Source: Sporosarcina luteola (lineage in GTDB: Bacteria; Bacillota; Bacilli; Bacillales_A; Planococcaceae). From it: DNA of 64,000 nucleotides. Positions 33,036 to 42,572 of this stretch are shown here, one piece after another. The notes under the pieces are model-generated. The model searched no databases, was not told the DNA's origin, and worked only from the letters and a program-made list of their open reading frames with translations. The DNA lies in NCBI GenBank assembly GCA_014204635.1, contig JACHLS010000001.1, forward strand, positions 186,001-250,000, in the 5' to 3' direction. Position 1 is the first letter of the stretch. The number at the start of each line of letters is the position of its first letter. A program made the position numbers and the translations under genes.

Positions 33036-33497
33036 ATGAAACAGGAAGTATTTAATATACAGCAGGAAATTGAACGAATCAAAGAAGAGTTCGATTTCGA
33101 TTATGTGGGCGTAGCACTCGTACAATCGCCGGATCGACGATTTGAATTGCGCTGGAAACATGTGACGGGAAACCAGAGTGACCGGCATCGGCGAATTTCA
33201 TTGCAATCTGGAAAAGGGATTGCGGGTCTGGTCTTTAAAACTGGGAAACCGATGTTCGTTGCAGATGCGGATGAGGAGCTGGGCCGAGAGGATCTTTATA
33301 ACTATCCGATTGTCGTGGCGGAAGGACTCAAAAGTTTTGGTGCCATCCCGCTTTATAAGTATAACCGTGTAAAAGGCGTACTGTTAGTGGGATACCGGAC
33401 AGAAGAGAAACTGACGGTTGAGGTGTTTCAGGAGTTTCGGAAACGGATCGGTTTGGAGTTCGGCCCGTTTTACAGCAAGGAGATGGTATTGGAATGA
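33036..33497 (+). CDS. nreA: NreA-like GAF-domain nitrate sensor
   Basis: 153 residues forming one GAF domain (FDYVGVALVQSPDRRFELRW, ISLQSGKGIAGLVFKTGKPM, GAIPLYKYNRVKGVLLVGYR). In staphylococci NreA binds nitrate and, when empty, holds back NreB autophosphorylation. The ATG at 33036 follows GGGAG; the longer frame from 32991 would run through the hairpin. It overlaps nreB by 4 bp. Its place between narI and nreBC supports the assignment. Confidence 0.88.
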   Translation: MKQEVFNIQQEIERIKEEFDFDYVGVALVQSPDRRFELRWKHVTGNQSDRHRRISLQSGKGIAGLVFKTGKPMFVADADEELGREDLYNYPIVVAEGLKSFGAIPLYKYNRVKGVLLVGYRTEEKLTVEVFQEFRKRIGLEFGPFYSKEMVLE

Positions 33498-34558
33498 AAG
33501 GGATCAGTGGACTTCAGTTATCGGATCTGTTGATGAAACTGTATGGCAACTCAGCTGAGGCCATCTTCTTTTTCGATCGAGACGGCAACGTGCTCGGAAT
33601 GAATGACGCAGCAGCGGATATTTTGGAGCAAGATGTATACCGGCAATTAATGGCTGGCCAGTCTGGGGCAATCTGCCAGACGTGTAAAGGCTATATGAGT
33701 TCAGATGAAATGCAGACGTGCGCATCTTGCTATATGTCAAATCCAGAAGAGGATATCAGCTCCTTCCAAGTGTATTTTGATACAAAAGGGAAGGGCGTCA
33801 TCCCGTATTCCGCCAGTATTCAAACCATAGATCACGAGAATGGCATCCGGGCCTTTCTGCTCCGGGATATGACACACCAATTTCAGACGCAGGAGGAACT
33901 GAACCAGAAGCGGATGATGAAGCGTGTGATCAAAGCGCAGGAGAATGAGCGGAAACGGATTTCTCGAGAACTGCACGACAGTGTCGCCCAGGAAATGCTC
34001 AGTTCACTTGTCGATTTGCGTGTCATGAAATATATGAACATTGGCGAAGAAGCACTGAAAAAACTACAGCAGACGGAAGGCTCGCTCATGAGGCTGTTGG
34101 ATGATATTCGCCATCTGTCCGTCGAGCTCCGTCCGGCGACTCTCGATGACCTCGGCTTGAAAGCGGCGTTTCGGACACATTTCAAATGGATTGAGAAGAA
34201 CTACGGATTGGAAATCCTCTTCCTTACCGATCTGGAAACGGAACGATATGGCGGTGAGGTGGAAACAGTCGTCTATCGTATCTGCCAGGAAGCAGTGTTC
34301 AACGCATTGAAATATGCGGAGGTCGATGAGATTACAGTGCAGCTATACGAACGGGATGATATGCTGCATTTGATTGTGAAGGATGAAGGAAAAGGGTTTG
34401 ATGTAAATGAAATCGAACCGAAAGGCACAGGGCTTGGCCTGTTTGGAATGAAGGAACGCACGGAATTAGTGGACGGCGACTTGACGGTGGAATCGGTCAT
34501 TGGAAAAGGGACAATCATCCGATTGTGTGTGCCGGTGAAAAGGAGAGAGGACGGTTGA
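33494..34558 (+). CDS. nreB: NreB-like oxygen-sensing histidine kinase
   Basis: 354 residues, cytoplasmic. An N-terminal PAS domain holds Cys61, Cys64, Cys76 and Cys79 (C-x2-C-x11-C-x2-C), exactly the spacing of the oxygen-labile [4Fe-4S] cluster in staphylococcal NreB. Then comes a HisKA_3 domain with [15 protein letters not shown] (phosphorylated His), and a HATPase domain with [15 protein letters not shown] and GTGLGLFGM. Without oxygen the cluster form autophosphorylates and activates NreC. It overlaps nreA by 4 bp and nreC by 4 bp. Confidence 0.95.
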   Translation: MKGISGLQLSDLLMKLYGNSAEAIFFFDRDGNVLGMNDAAADILEQDVYRQLMAGQSGAICQTCKGYMSSDEMQTCASCYMSNPEEDISSFQVYFDTKGKGVIPYSASIQTIDHENGIRAFLLRDMTHQFQTQEELNQKRMMKRVIKAQENERKRISRELHDSVAQEMLSSLVDLRVMKYMNIGEEALKKLQQTEGSLMRLLDDIRHLSVELRPATLDDLGLKAAFRTHFKWIEKNYGLEILFLTDLETERYGGEVETVVYRICQEAVFNALKYAEVDEITVQLYERDDMLHLIVKDEGKGFDVNEIEPKGTGLGLFGMKERTELVDGDLTVESVIGKGTIIRLCVPVKRREDG

Positions 34559-35202
34559 AGATTGTCATTGCCGACGACCACGCGGTGGTGCGCAGCGGTT
34601 TCATGTATATCTTGAATTATCAAGAGGATATGGAAGTGGTGGCCACAGCTGCCGATGGTCTGGAAGCCTATGAAATGGTGGCAAAGCATCACCCGGACAT
34701 ATTGTTGATGGATTTAAGCATGCCGCCAGGGGAAAGCGGGTTGATTGCCACGGGGAAAATCAGAGAGGATTTCCCTGAAACGAAAATCATCATCTTGACG
34801 ATGTATGACGACGAAGAGTATTTATTTCATGTATTAAAGAACGGGGCCTCCGGTTATGTGCTGAAAAATTCCCCGGACGAAGAGCTGCTCACAGCGATAC
34901 GAACCGTATATGACGGCGGTACATATATCCATCCATCCATGGCGACTTCGCTCGTCCGGCAATTTGTCCAAAAGGACTACCAAGAGGAAGAAACGGATCC
35001 TTATAAAATCCTTTCGAGACGAGAAATTGAAATTCTGCCGCTTGTAGCCAAAGGATATGGAAACAAGGAGATTGCAGAGAAACTGTATATTTCCGTGAAA
35101 ACTGTGGAAGCGCACAAGTCAAAAATGATGGAAAAGTTAAATTTGAAGAGTCGTCCGGAGCTCGTTGAGTATGCGTTGAAAAAGAAATTTCTGAACTTCT
35201 GA
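34555..35202 (+). CDS. nreC: NreC-like response regulator (NarL/FixJ family)
   Basis: 215 residues. Receiver: DDH acidic pair, phospho-Asp in [12 protein letters not shown], conserved Thr in ILTMYDD and Lys in YVLKNS. C-terminal LuxR-type helix-turn-helix: [20 protein letters not shown] followed by [14 protein letters not shown]. The TTG start at 34555 follows AAAAGGAGAG and overlaps the nreB stop. It should activate narG and probably narK under low oxygen with nitrate; matching sites lie before narG. Confidence 0.95.
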   Translation: MKIVIADDHAVVRSGFMYILNYQEDMEVVATAADGLEAYEMVAKHHPDILLMDLSMPPGESGLIATGKIREDFPETKIIILTMYDDEEYLFHVLKNGASGYVLKNSPDEELLTAIRTVYDGGTYIHPSMATSLVRQFVQKDYQEEETDPYKILSRREIEILPLVAKGYGNKEIAEKLYISVKTVEAHKSKMMEKLNLKSRPELVEYALKKKFLNF

Positions 35203-35218
35203 AAAGGAGGGGCGAGAA

Positions 35219-35740
35219 TTGGAATCGACATTTAAATATGAATTGCCTGCTCTCCGTGTACTGGAAAATGAACATCGATTCTTGACATCGTTGGCGGATC
35301 AGTGGCATGCAATCGTTCTCGGTTTTGAACGGGACATCTACTCGCTGGAAGAAGGAAGGGAAGCCTTGCAGTCCCTGCGGAGGCAGTTGATTGATTTTAT
35401 CGAACCATATAAGAATCATACGGAAAAAGAGGAAGCGATCCTGTTTCCCTTGCTCTCAAAATATGTGGGGGATGAGCAAGGGCCGATTCATGCAGTGGAA
35501 GAAGAGCATGAAGAGATCGATGCTTATATGGGGCATTTTCTTCATCATACACGCGGGGATGTGAATGACATGTCCCTTGAAGATATGAAAGCTGTTGCCA
35601 AAGATGCGGGGGAAGCGTTTGAGGTGATTACCATTCATTTCATCAAAGAAGAATCCATTCTATTTCCGATGGTTATCAATATTCTTCGTGCACAAGAACA
35701 GGATCGGCTGTTTGACGATCTATATACACCGATTATTTAG
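35219..35740 (+). CDS. Hemerythrin-like domain protein
   Basis: 173 residues, four-helix HHE domain. Probable di-iron ligands are in LENEHRFL, YKNHTEKEEAILFP, AVEEEHEEI and TIHFIKEESILFP, the H...HxxxE...HxxxE pattern. It starts 17 bp behind nreC with AAAAGGAGG before a TTG start, so it belongs to the nre transcript. Known relatives bind O2 or NO or repair iron-sulfur centres (RIC/YtfE). Next to nitrate reductase, a role in coping with NO from nitrite metabolism is a reasonable guess. Confidence 0.88.
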   Translation: MESTFKYELPALRVLENEHRFLTSLADQWHAIVLGFERDIYSLEEGREALQSLRRQLIDFIEPYKNHTEKEEAILFPLLSKYVGDEQGPIHAVEEEHEEIDAYMGHFLHHTRGDVNDMSLEDMKAVAKDAGEAFEVITIHFIKEESILFPMVINILRAQEQDRLFDDLYTPII

Positions 35741-35827
35741 GAGCCGACAGGGGTGTGGGTAGTCTATCAGATGCCTAGGTTTTGGTAAATCGTATGTTGG
35801 AAACACACTACTTACAGAAACGGACTG

Positions 35828-37345
35828 ATGACAATGATTAAAAAAGCGCAATTGCCTTTACAGACTGCCAATCTCGTCGTCGGATTCATGGTATGGGTAC
35901 TCTTGTCCTCCCTTTTGCCGTTCATCCGTGAAGACATTTCGATACCACCCGAAAGATTGGCGATTGTGACTGCCGTACCTGTCGTTCTAGGATCGATTCT
36001 GCGTATCCCTCTCGGATATTACGCAAATATTTTCGGGGCGCGCCTTATCTTCATGGTCAGCTTCATTTTGCTCTTATTTCCGGTTTACTTCATTAGCGAA
36101 ACCTCCTCAATCACAGGGCTGATTATTGGAGGGACCTTCCTTGGTATTGGTGGAGCGGTGTTCTCGATCGGAGTCACTTCCCTTCCGAAGTATTATCCGA
36201 AGGAAAAGCACGGTCTGGTCAATGGGATTTACGGAATGGGGAACATCGGGACAGCTGTTTCTACATTTGCGGCCCCTGTCGTTGCGACACAAATTGGCTG
36301 GTCTGCTACCGTTAAGCTTTACCTGATTATTTTGCTTGTGTTTGCCGCATTGAACTTTATTTTTGGCGATCGTCAGGAAGTGAAGGTGAAGACGCCGATT
36401 GTCGACCAGATCAAAGGTGTCTATAAAAATGAAAAGCTCTGGTTCTTCTCGTTGTTCTACTTCATCACATTCGGCTCGTTTGTTGCGTTTACCGTCTTTT
36501 TGCCAAACTTTCTCGTAACCTATTTCGAACTTGAGAAGGTCGATGCCGGCATGCGGACAGCAGGTTTCATTATCGTGGCCACATTGCTGCGGCCTGTAGG
36601 AGGATGGCTTGCGGATAAATTCCAGCCGCTCTTCCTGTTGATGGGATGTTTCGCAGGTTTGACAGTCGCGGCGATACTGCTCGCGTTTTCCCCAGGGATT
36701 GCACTTTACACGGTCGGCAGTATGCTGATTGCTTCCATGGCGGGAATCGGAAATGGGGTTATCTTTAAACTCGTTCCGTTTTATTTCAACAAACAGGCGG
36801 GTATTGCAAATGGTATCGTCTCGATGATGGGCGGGCTCGGCGGCTTTTTCCCTCCTTTGCTTCTGGCGACCATCCATTCGATGACCGGATCTTATTCGAT
36901 CGGCTTCATGGCATTCTCGCAAGTGGCGCTTGTCAGCCTCGTGCTTGTCGTCTGGCTGTATTACATGGACCGTGTTGCTCTTTCAAGGGAAGTGTTCGAT
37001 TCCACAGGGCAAGGGATTCTCGTTACGGATCCGAAGGGCACGATTCTTTCCGTAAATCCAGCATTCACTCGACTAACAGGCTATACTGAAGAAGAGGTCG
37101 TTGGAAGCAACCCGAATGTCCTGAGCTCCGGCCGCCAGACGAAACAGTTCTACACAACGATGTGGAGCATTATTGGAGATCAAGGTTCATGGCAAGGTGA
37201 AATGTGGAATAAAAAGAAGAACGGGGAAGAATATTTGGAAATGTTGACGATTAATGCAGTGAAGGATGACTCGGGTGATGTCATCCGCTATGTCGGTACA
37301 TTTGTCGATATGACTTCAAACCGTTCCGAGGGCGTCCGATCATAA
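35828..37345 (+). CDS. NarK-type nitrate/nitrite transporter fused to a C-terminal PAS domain
   Basis: 505 residues. Residues 1-~380 are a 12-helix major facilitator of the NarK/NasA group, with LRIPLGYYANIFGARLIFM and the GIYGMGNIG and GIVSMMGGLGGFFPP nitrate-signature-like segments. Residues ~388-495 are a complete PAS/PAC domain: FDSTGQGILVTDPKGTILSV, NPAFTRLTGYTEEEV, KKKNGEEYLEML, VGTFVDMTS. There is no kinase, cyclase or DNA-binding output behind it. The fusion may let cytoplasmic redox or a ligand gate transport, or let the transporter signal. No good ribosome site precedes the ATG at 35828; ATG 35834 is an alternative. An intergenic gap suggests its own promoter. Confidence 0.92.
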   Translation: MTMIKKAQLPLQTANLVVGFMVWVLLSSLLPFIREDISIPPERLAIVTAVPVVLGSILRIPLGYYANIFGARLIFMVSFILLLFPVYFISETSSITGLIIGGTFLGIGGAVFSIGVTSLPKYYPKEKHGLVNGIYGMGNIGTAVSTFAAPVVATQIGWSATVKLYLIILLVFAALNFIFGDRQEVKVKTPIVDQIKGVYKNEKLWFFSLFYFITFGSFVAFTVFLPNFLVTYFELEKVDAGMRTAGFIIVATLLRPVGGWLADKFQPLFLLMGCFAGLTVAAILLAFSPGIALYTVGSMLIASMAGIGNGVIFKLVPFYFNKQAGIANGIVSMMGGLGGFFPPLLLATIHSMTGSYSIGFMAFSQVALVSLVLVVWLYYMDRVALSREVFDSTGQGILVTDPKGTILSVNPAFTRLTGYTEEEVVGSNPNVLSSGRQTKQFYTTMWSIIGDQGSWQGEMWNKKKNGEEYLEMLTINAVKDDSGDVIRYVGTFVDMTSNRSEGVRS

Positions 37346-37352
37346 CGATCGG
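37336..37352. terminator. Small hairpin after the narK-PAS gene
   Basis: CCGATC pairs with GATCGG around ATAAC, overlapping the end of the gene and followed loosely by TTTATTTG. Weak; the mo genes may partly be read from upstream. Confidence 0.45.
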
Positions 37353-37388
37353 AAGCTCTCGGTTTATTTGTTGGAAAGAGGTGTGGGA

Positions 37389-38408
37389 ATGGACAGCAGG
37401 TATTCAAGACAAATGCTTTTCAAGCCGATCGGCGAAGCAGGGCAAAAGCTGCTCCGTTCCGCTCATGTCGTGATCATTGGGTGCGGAGCGCTCGGTTCAC
37501 CGATTGCGGAAATGCTAGTCCGCGCGGGCGTCGGAAAATTGACGATTGCGGATCGTGACTACGTGGAACGATCGAATTTGCAGCGCCAGCAATTGTTTAC
37601 AGACCAGGACGCGGATGAAGGAACGCCCAAAGTCATTGCGGCGGAGCGTCGCCTGAAAGAAATACGGCGGGACAGTACGATCCGGATTGTGCTGGACCAT
37701 GTGGACGGTCCGTTATTGGAACAGCTTGTTGAAGATGCCGATTTGATCATGGATGCGACAGACAATTTTGAAACACGGCTGCTGATGAATGATGTGGCGT
37801 GGAAGAAGAGCATCCCGTGGATCCATGGCGCCTGCGTTGGCAGTTCAGGGACCGTATTTCCATTCATCCCCGGCAGGACCGCCTGTTTCAGATGCCTGGT
37901 GCCCGTCCTTCCCGCTGTCAATGAAACATGCGATACAGCAGGAATCATCGCGCCGGCAGTTCAACTGGTGGCGGCCCGGCAGACGGCAGAAGCGTTGAAG
38001 TGGCTGACGGGAAATAAAGATGCCATGATGACGAAATTGCTTCATTTTGATATGTGGAATAATACACAGGTCGAGGCGGGCATTTCACGCCTTCGCCGTC
38101 CGACTTGCGAAACATGCGGCGAGCTGCCGACATACCCGTCTTTACATAAACCGGAAGGGGCAAATTATGCCGTTCTTTGCGGCCGTGAAACAGTGCAAAT
38201 CATCCCGGATAACGGGCGGCAGCTGACGATAAAGGATGGAGAAAACGTCGCGAAACGGATTGGCAGCGACTACAAGCAGACACCCTTTTTCATTGAATTT
38301 CATGTGGATGGCTATCGCTGCGTCCTCTTCCAAAACGGCCGCCTGCTGATCCATGGGTTGCGGGATTTGAAGAAAGGCCGTCAGTTATATCACCAATTGT
38401 TCGGATAG
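37389..38408 (+). CDS. moeB: MoeB/ThiF family adenylyltransferase
   Basis: 339 residues. Activates the C-terminal glycine of MoaD by adenylation so that a sulfur can be added. The nucleotide loop is VVIIGCGALGSP (about residues 27-38), then DRDYVERSNLQRQQL with the Arg finger region, NETCDTAGI with the catalytic-type Cys, and two CxxC pairs (CFRC, CETC) for structural zinc. The C-terminal ~90 residues are not a rhodanese domain. The ATG at 37389 follows AAGAGGTG. ThiF activity is the alternative, but all neighbours are molybdenum genes. Confidence 0.9.
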   Translation: MDSRYSRQMLFKPIGEAGQKLLRSAHVVIIGCGALGSPIAEMLVRAGVGKLTIADRDYVERSNLQRQQLFTDQDADEGTPKVIAAERRLKEIRRDSTIRIVLDHVDGPLLEQLVEDADLIMDATDNFETRLLMNDVAWKKSIPWIHGACVGSSGTVFPFIPGRTACFRCLVPVLPAVNETCDTAGIIAPAVQLVAARQTAEALKWLTGNKDAMMTKLLHFDMWNNTQVEAGISRLRRPTCETCGELPTYPSLHKPEGANYAVLCGRETVQIIPDNGRQLTIKDGENVAKRIGSDYKQTPFFIEFHVDGYRCVLFQNGRLLIHGLRDLKKGRQLYHQLFG

Positions 38409-38419
38409 GGGGAAGGAAA

Positions 38420-38932
38420 TTGTCGGAACTGTTACATACAGATAAACAAAGACCGATTGTATTAGGCATCATGACTGTCAGCGATACGCGGACGGAAGCA
38501 ACTGATAAGAGCGGTGATGTAATAGAGGAACTAGCGAAATCAGCAGGGCATACGATCCAGGAACGTCGTATCTGTCCCGATGAACGGGAATCGATTCAAG
38601 GGGTGCTGAACCACTGGCTGCAAAATTCGGCGCTTGAGGCTATTTTGATAACAGGCGGAACGGGGATCGGTTTGCGGGATGTAACGATAGAAACAGTTAC
38701 ACCCTATTTCACAAAGCCGCTCGATGGATTCGGAGAGCTCTTCCGTTTTTTGAGCTATACGGAGGATGTCGGGTCGAAAGCAATGTTAAGCCGCGCCACG
38801 GCTGGCGGGATTGGAGAAAAGGCGCTTTTCGCCTTGCCGGGTTCTTCCAAGGCTGTGAAACTTGCAATGGAAAAGTTGATTTTGCCGGAGCTCCATCACA
38901 TCGTATATGAGTTGACGAAGCACCGGCTTTAA
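38420..38932 (+). CDS. moaB: MoaB/MogA-like molybdenum cofactor protein
   Basis: 170 residues. MogA/MoaB-type enzymes adenylate molybdopterin before molybdate insertion. Conserved: GIMTVSDTRTEATDKSG, EAILITGGTGIGLRDVTIE and ALPGSSKAVKLAMEK. Starts with TTG at 38420, 11 bp behind moeB, with GGGGGAAGGAAA upstream. In B. subtilis the equivalent gene is moaB. It faces the oppositely oriented moaC just downstream (10 bp gap between stop codons). Confidence 0.92.
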   Translation: MSELLHTDKQRPIVLGIMTVSDTRTEATDKSGDVIEELAKSAGHTIQERRICPDERESIQGVLNHWLQNSALEAILITGGTGIGLRDVTIETVTPYFTKPLDGFGELFRFLSYTEDVGSKAMLSRATAGGIGEKALFALPGSSKAVKLAMEKLILPELHHIVYELTKHRL

Positions 38933-38942
38933 ATGAGCGGGG

Positions 38943-39437
38943 TCAGTTGGGTTGCCGTGAATAATCGCCGTTTTTGCCCCCTGTTTTGGATAGCAGCATA
39001 GTCGGCCCGATGACCATGTCCTTGCCTGCTGCTTTGCACATGTCATAAATGGTGAGTGCTGCAGCCGAGGCGGCGGTAAGGGCTTCCATTTCGACTCCTG
39101 TCATGCCTTTTGTTTTCACTTCCGCTTCAATTGCAACTTCGTAGTGATGGGCAGCTTTGTCAATGTTCCAGCTGAAACGGACATCGACTCCCGTCAAGGC
39201 AAGCGGGTGGCACATCGGGATGATAGAGGAAGTATTTTTTGCCGCCATGATGGCAGCGACTTGCGCAACGGCAAAGACATCCCCTTTTTTATTCGTCCCC
39301 TCCGTAATTTGAGAGTGGATCGTTTCATTGACGACAATGGATGAAACTGCAACTGCTGTTCGTGTCGTAATCGATTTGTCGGAGACGTCGACCATCTTCG
39401 CGCGTCCTTGCTCATTGAAATGTGTCAGTTCAGACAA
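38943..39437 (-). CDS. moaC: Cyclic pyranopterin monophosphate synthase accessory protein
   Basis: 164 residues. With MoaA it converts GTP to cyclic pyranopterin monophosphate. Conserved: [30 protein letters not shown], and [19 protein letters not shown] with the catalytic Lys, Cys and Glu segments. Two starts are possible: ATG at 39446, which abuts AAAGGA, or TTG at 39437, nine bases from it; I prefer the TTG. It is the only mo gene in this cluster on the minus strand. Confidence 0.93.
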   Translation of the reverse strand: MSELTHFNEQGRAKMVDVSDKSITTRTAVAVSSIVVNETIHSQITEGTNKKGDVFAVAQVAAIMAAKNTSSIIPMCHPLALTGVDVRFSWNIDKAAHHYEVAIEAEVKTKGMTGVEMEALTAASAAALTIYDMCKAAGKDMVIGPTMLLSKTGGKNGDYSRQPN

Positions 39438-39550
39438 TGGATTCATTCCTTTCGTCGTAGTACTGTTAATAGAGAATAATACCAACTTGACGAGCTCAAG
39501 GAAAACTCGTTTTATGTGACTAGTATAACAGAAGGAAGGAGCGGATTTGC

Positions 39551-40807
39551 ATGGTGGAAATGAGAAAGCCGATTCCCGTTTCGGAAGCGGTCCGTCTAGT
39601 AACGAAACATGTTGCAAAGACCGGGACGGAGCAGGTAGCGTTGGATCAGGCTTATGGCAGAATTTTGGCGGAGCCAATACTGGCGAAGCACGATGTACCG
39701 CCTTTTGACCGATCGCCTTATGATGGTTTCGCCATCCGGTCAATCGATTCGGATAGAGCGTCCGGCGATAACCGGAAGTCTTTCCGGGTGATTGGCGAAA
39801 TAGGGGCGGGGTATGTAGGAGACAAGCCGATTGGTGAAAAGGAAGCATATCGGATCATGACCGGAGCTCAGTTGCCCGAAGGGGCCGACGCTGTCGTCAT
39901 GCTGGAGCAGACGGTGGAAGGGGAGAATGGGTTTACACTGCGCAAACCATTTGAATCCGGTGAAAACATTTCGTTTCAAGGGGAAGACGCCAAAGCGGGA
40001 GAACGGCTGGTGGAGGTTGGTTCTCTGATTCATCCAGGCACGATCGCGCTGCTTGCGACATTCGGCTATGCGCAAGTGGAAGTAGCGAAAAAACCGGTGG
40101 CGGGTGTATTGTCAACAGGAACCGAATTGTTGGATGTCGGCGATGAACTGGTCCCAGGGAAGATCCGCAATTCGAACGGACCGATGATCCGGGCCCAGCT
40201 GGAGCGGATGGGGATCGCGTACCGTTCATATGGCATGATGGCGGATGATCTCGACGCCTGTACGGAACTAGTCGCGAAGGCGATTGATGAGACGGACCTT
40301 CTTTTAACGACAGGCGGCGTTTCGGTAGGCGATTATGATTATTTGCCGGCCATTTATGAACGGCTCGGAGCTAACGTGTTGTTCAATAAGGTAGCGATGC
40401 GCCCCGGCAGCGTCACGACAGTCGCTGTTTTAGGGAAGAAGTTGCTGTTTGGGCTATCCGGCAATCCGTCCGCTTGCTTTACGGGTTTCGAATTGTTTGC
40501 CCGTCCGGCCATTCTTAGCATGATGGGCAACAATGCGCCTTATATGCCAAGAATGAGAGCGCGGCTTGGAGAAGACTTCACGAAGCCAAATCCATTTACA
40601 CGATTTATCCGGGCGACGTGGGAATTCATGTCCGATGGGATCGTCGCTTCGCCAGCGGGTTTTAATAAATCGAATGCCGTTTCGTCGATTGCGCGAGGAA
40701 ATTGTCTGATTGTACTGCCGAACGGGACTCGAGGTTTTGTGGCAGGAGACGAAATTGATATTCTTCTTCTTGGGAGTGAACAAGGCGTAAGTGAGTGGAT
40801 GTTATGA
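39551..40807 (+). CDS. moeA: Molybdopterin molybdenumtransferase
   Basis: 418 residues; inserts molybdate into adenylated molybdopterin. Typical segments are [61 protein letters not shown], and [18 protein letters not shown]. The ATG at 39551 follows GGAAGGAG. It stands divergent from moaC with a ~100-bp shared promoter space, and starts a tight run moeA-mobB-moaE-moaD-mobA-moaA with overlapping ends. Confidence 0.95.
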   Translation: MVEMRKPIPVSEAVRLVTKHVAKTGTEQVALDQAYGRILAEPILAKHDVPPFDRSPYDGFAIRSIDSDRASGDNRKSFRVIGEIGAGYVGDKPIGEKEAYRIMTGAQLPEGADAVVMLEQTVEGENGFTLRKPFESGENISFQGEDAKAGERLVEVGSLIHPGTIALLATFGYAQVEVAKKPVAGVLSTGTELLDVGDELVPGKIRNSNGPMIRAQLERMGIAYRSYGMMADDLDACTELVAKAIDETDLLLTTGGVSVGDYDYLPAIYERLGANVLFNKVAMRPGSVTTVAVLGKKLLFGLSGNPSACFTGFELFARPAILSMMGNNAPYMPRMRARLGEDFTKPNPFTRFIRATWEFMSDGIVASPAGFNKSNAVSSIARGNCLIVLPNGTRGFVAGDEIDILLLGSEQGVSEWML

Positions 40808-41307
40808 AAATATTGCATGTCGTCGGGTATAAAAATAGTGGAAAGACGACACTCATTTCGAGATGGGTCCGGTTGTTAAAAAAACAAGGGTTATCAGTGG
40901 CCGTTCTGAAACACCATGGCCATGGCGGCAAGCCTGAAATGCCTGGTGCAGGGACGGATACTGGTCAATTTTGGTGTAGCGGCGCAGATGCGACGCTCGT
41001 CGCGGGAGGCGGCTCGATTCAATTTATCTGGAATGAAGAACCGGACTTCACGCAACTGAAAACGATCGTTTCCCAAGGAAAGCCTGATATTTTATTAATA
41101 GAAGGGTATAAAGAAGAAACAGGAGATAAAGTGATTCTCCTTCGAAACAAGGAAGATTGGGATGCCCTGCGAGATTTGGAAGGAAGACAGCTGGTGATCG
41201 GCTGCGCTGCAATCGACCCAGGCTGCATGCACATTGATTCAAGGGAAAGTGAACGCGCAATTGATGAATGGTTTGTCAAATGGATAGCAAAGGAGGCGTG
41301 CGGATGA
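40804..41307 (+). CDS. mobB: Molybdopterin-guanine dinucleotide biosynthesis adapter protein
   Basis: 167 residues. P-loop GTP-binding protein that assists MobA; Walker A is GYKNSGKTTLI at the N-terminus, with KHHGHGG and DILLIEGYK downstream as in MobB. The start ATG overlaps the moeA stop as ATGA. Needed to make the bis-MGD form of the cofactor used by NarG. Confidence 0.92.
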   Translation: MKILHVVGYKNSGKTTLISRWVRLLKKQGLSVAVLKHHGHGGKPEMPGAGTDTGQFWCSGADATLVAGGGSIQFIWNEEPDFTQLKTIVSQGKPDILLIEGYKEETGDKVILLRNKEDWDALRDLEGRQLVIGCAAIDPGCMHIDSRESERAIDEWFVKWIAKEACG

Positions 41308-41744
41308 AACCGTTTGAAATTGTCGAGGAACCGATCGATGTAAAACAATATATGGATTACGTCCTGCATCCGTCCGCAGGTGCTGTGACCGTCTTTACAG
41401 GCAATGTGCGGGAATGGACACACGGCGTGCGGACATTGTATTTATCATACGAAGCCTATGTTCCGATGGCTGAAAAGAAGATGGCTGAAATCGGTGCTGA
41501 GATGGAGGAAAAGTGGCCGGGAGTACGAGTTGCGATAGCCCACCGGATCGGAGAGCTGCAAATTTCCGATATTGCGGTTGTTATCGCTGTGTCGTCCCCG
41601 CATCGCAAAGCGGCGTATGAGGCGAATGAATACGCCATTGACCGCATTAAGGAAGTGGTGCCGATCTGGAAAAAAGAAATTTGGGAAGACGGCGAAGAGT
41701 GGATCGGCGCTCAGAAAAAGTATCCATCGAAAGGGGTGGAGTGA
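41304..41744 (+). CDS. moaE: Molybdopterin synthase catalytic (large) subunit
   Basis: 146 residues. Transfers sulfur from MoaD thiocarboxylate to precursor Z. Conserved: SAGAVTVFTGNVREWT, LYLSYEAYVPMAEKKM, IAHRIGELQISDIAV, SPHRKAAYEANEYAID and VPIWKKE with the catalytic Lys. The ATG at 41304 follows AAAGGAGG and overlaps the mobB stop. Confidence 0.95.
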   Translation: MKPFEIVEEPIDVKQYMDYVLHPSAGAVTVFTGNVREWTHGVRTLYLSYEAYVPMAEKKMAEIGAEMEEKWPGVRVAIAHRIGELQISDIAVVIAVSSPHRKAAYEANEYAIDRIKEVVPIWKKEIWEDGEEWIGAQKKYPSKGVE

Positions 41745-41745
41745 A

Positions 41746-41979
41746 TTGATCACTTTAAAGTATTTTGCAAGGCTTAGAGATGTGGCTGGGAAAGGCGAAG
41801 AGACGCTAGACCGGGAGGAACTGACCGTGTCGGAGCTGCTCGATTGGGCGGAACAGACGTATCCGGGGTTTGGTGCAGACAACGTTCAGGTGGCGGTGAA
41901 TGAAGACTATGCATTAAAGGAAGATACAATCCGATCGGGAGACGTTTGCGCCTTCATTCCTCCTGTGAGCGGAGGCTGA
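41746..41979 (+). CDS. moaD: Molybdopterin synthase sulfur carrier (small) subunit
   Basis: 77 residues, ubiquitin-like, ending in the required Gly-Gly (IPPVSGG). The N-terminus is LKYFARLRDVAGKGEETLD. The TTG start at 41746 follows AAAGGGGTGGAG; one base separates the moaE stop from this start. MoeB adenylates its C-terminus. Confidence 0.95.
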   Translation: MITLKYFARLRDVAGKGEETLDREELTVSELLDWAEQTYPGFGADNVQVAVNEDYALKEDTIRSGDVCAFIPPVSGG

Positions 41980-42572
41980 TGCGGACGGCAGGGATCGTCC
42001 TGGCGGGTGGCTTGTCCAGCAGGTTTGGTTCTCCAAAAGCGTTTGCGGAGTGGGATGGGAACCTGTTTTATGAGTATTCCCTACAGGCGATTTCTCCTTT
42101 CTGTGAAGCGTGCGTCATTGTGACAAGACCCGAGTTGGTGCTGCGGTTTCCGGAAGAGATGAAAGTTGTGACGGACCTGGCCCCATTTGCGGGGCAAGGA
42201 CCGATTGCAGGAATCCTATCCGGTATGGAATCGATTGAAGCCGATCGATATATTGTCTTGCCGTGTGATATGCCATTTATGGAGAAGAGTGTAATTAGAA
42301 AGTTGGTTGGAGAGCATCGAACAGGTGCCACGGCGGTCATCTTGGATGGCAAGAACCATCCGCTTGTCTCAGTGTGGGACGGTTCCGCAAGGGATGAATT
42401 GCGAAAGGCGCTGATAAATGGTCGTCGGCGGGTAATGGAAGTGCAGGAGAAGATCGGCGTTCGATGGGTGGATGGCCGTTCACTGACAGATACCCCTGAA
42501 AAGGTTTTTGAGAACGTGAACAGGCCCGATGTGTTGGAAAGGAGAGGATCACATGGAGGCAATTGTAGATAA
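41979..42572 (+). CDS. mobA: Molybdenum cofactor guanylyltransferase
   Basis: 197 residues. Attaches GMP to molybdopterin to give the dinucleotide cofactor. The GTP loop is [17 protein letters not shown] at the N-terminus; [11 protein letters not shown] and VLPCDMPFM carry the metal-binding region. The ATG at 41979 overlaps the moaD stop (TGATG), with GGAGG three bases upstream. The 3' end overlaps moaA by 20 bp. Confidence 0.93.
   Translation: MRTAGIVLAGGLSSRFGSPKAFAEWDGNLFYEYSLQAISPFCEACVIVTRPELVLRFPEEMKVVTDLAPFAGQGPIAGILSGMESIEADRYIVLPCDMPFMEKSVIRKLVGEHRTGATAVILDGKNHPLVSVWDGSARDELRKALINGRRRVMEVQEKIGVRWVDGRSLTDTPEKVFENVNRPDVLERRGSHGGNCR

Noticed and set aside
36107..36922. Long minus-strand frame opposite the narK-PAS gene (271 codons)
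   Set aside because: Composition is charged and repetitive in the way of a shadow frame; the plus strand encodes a clear transporter.
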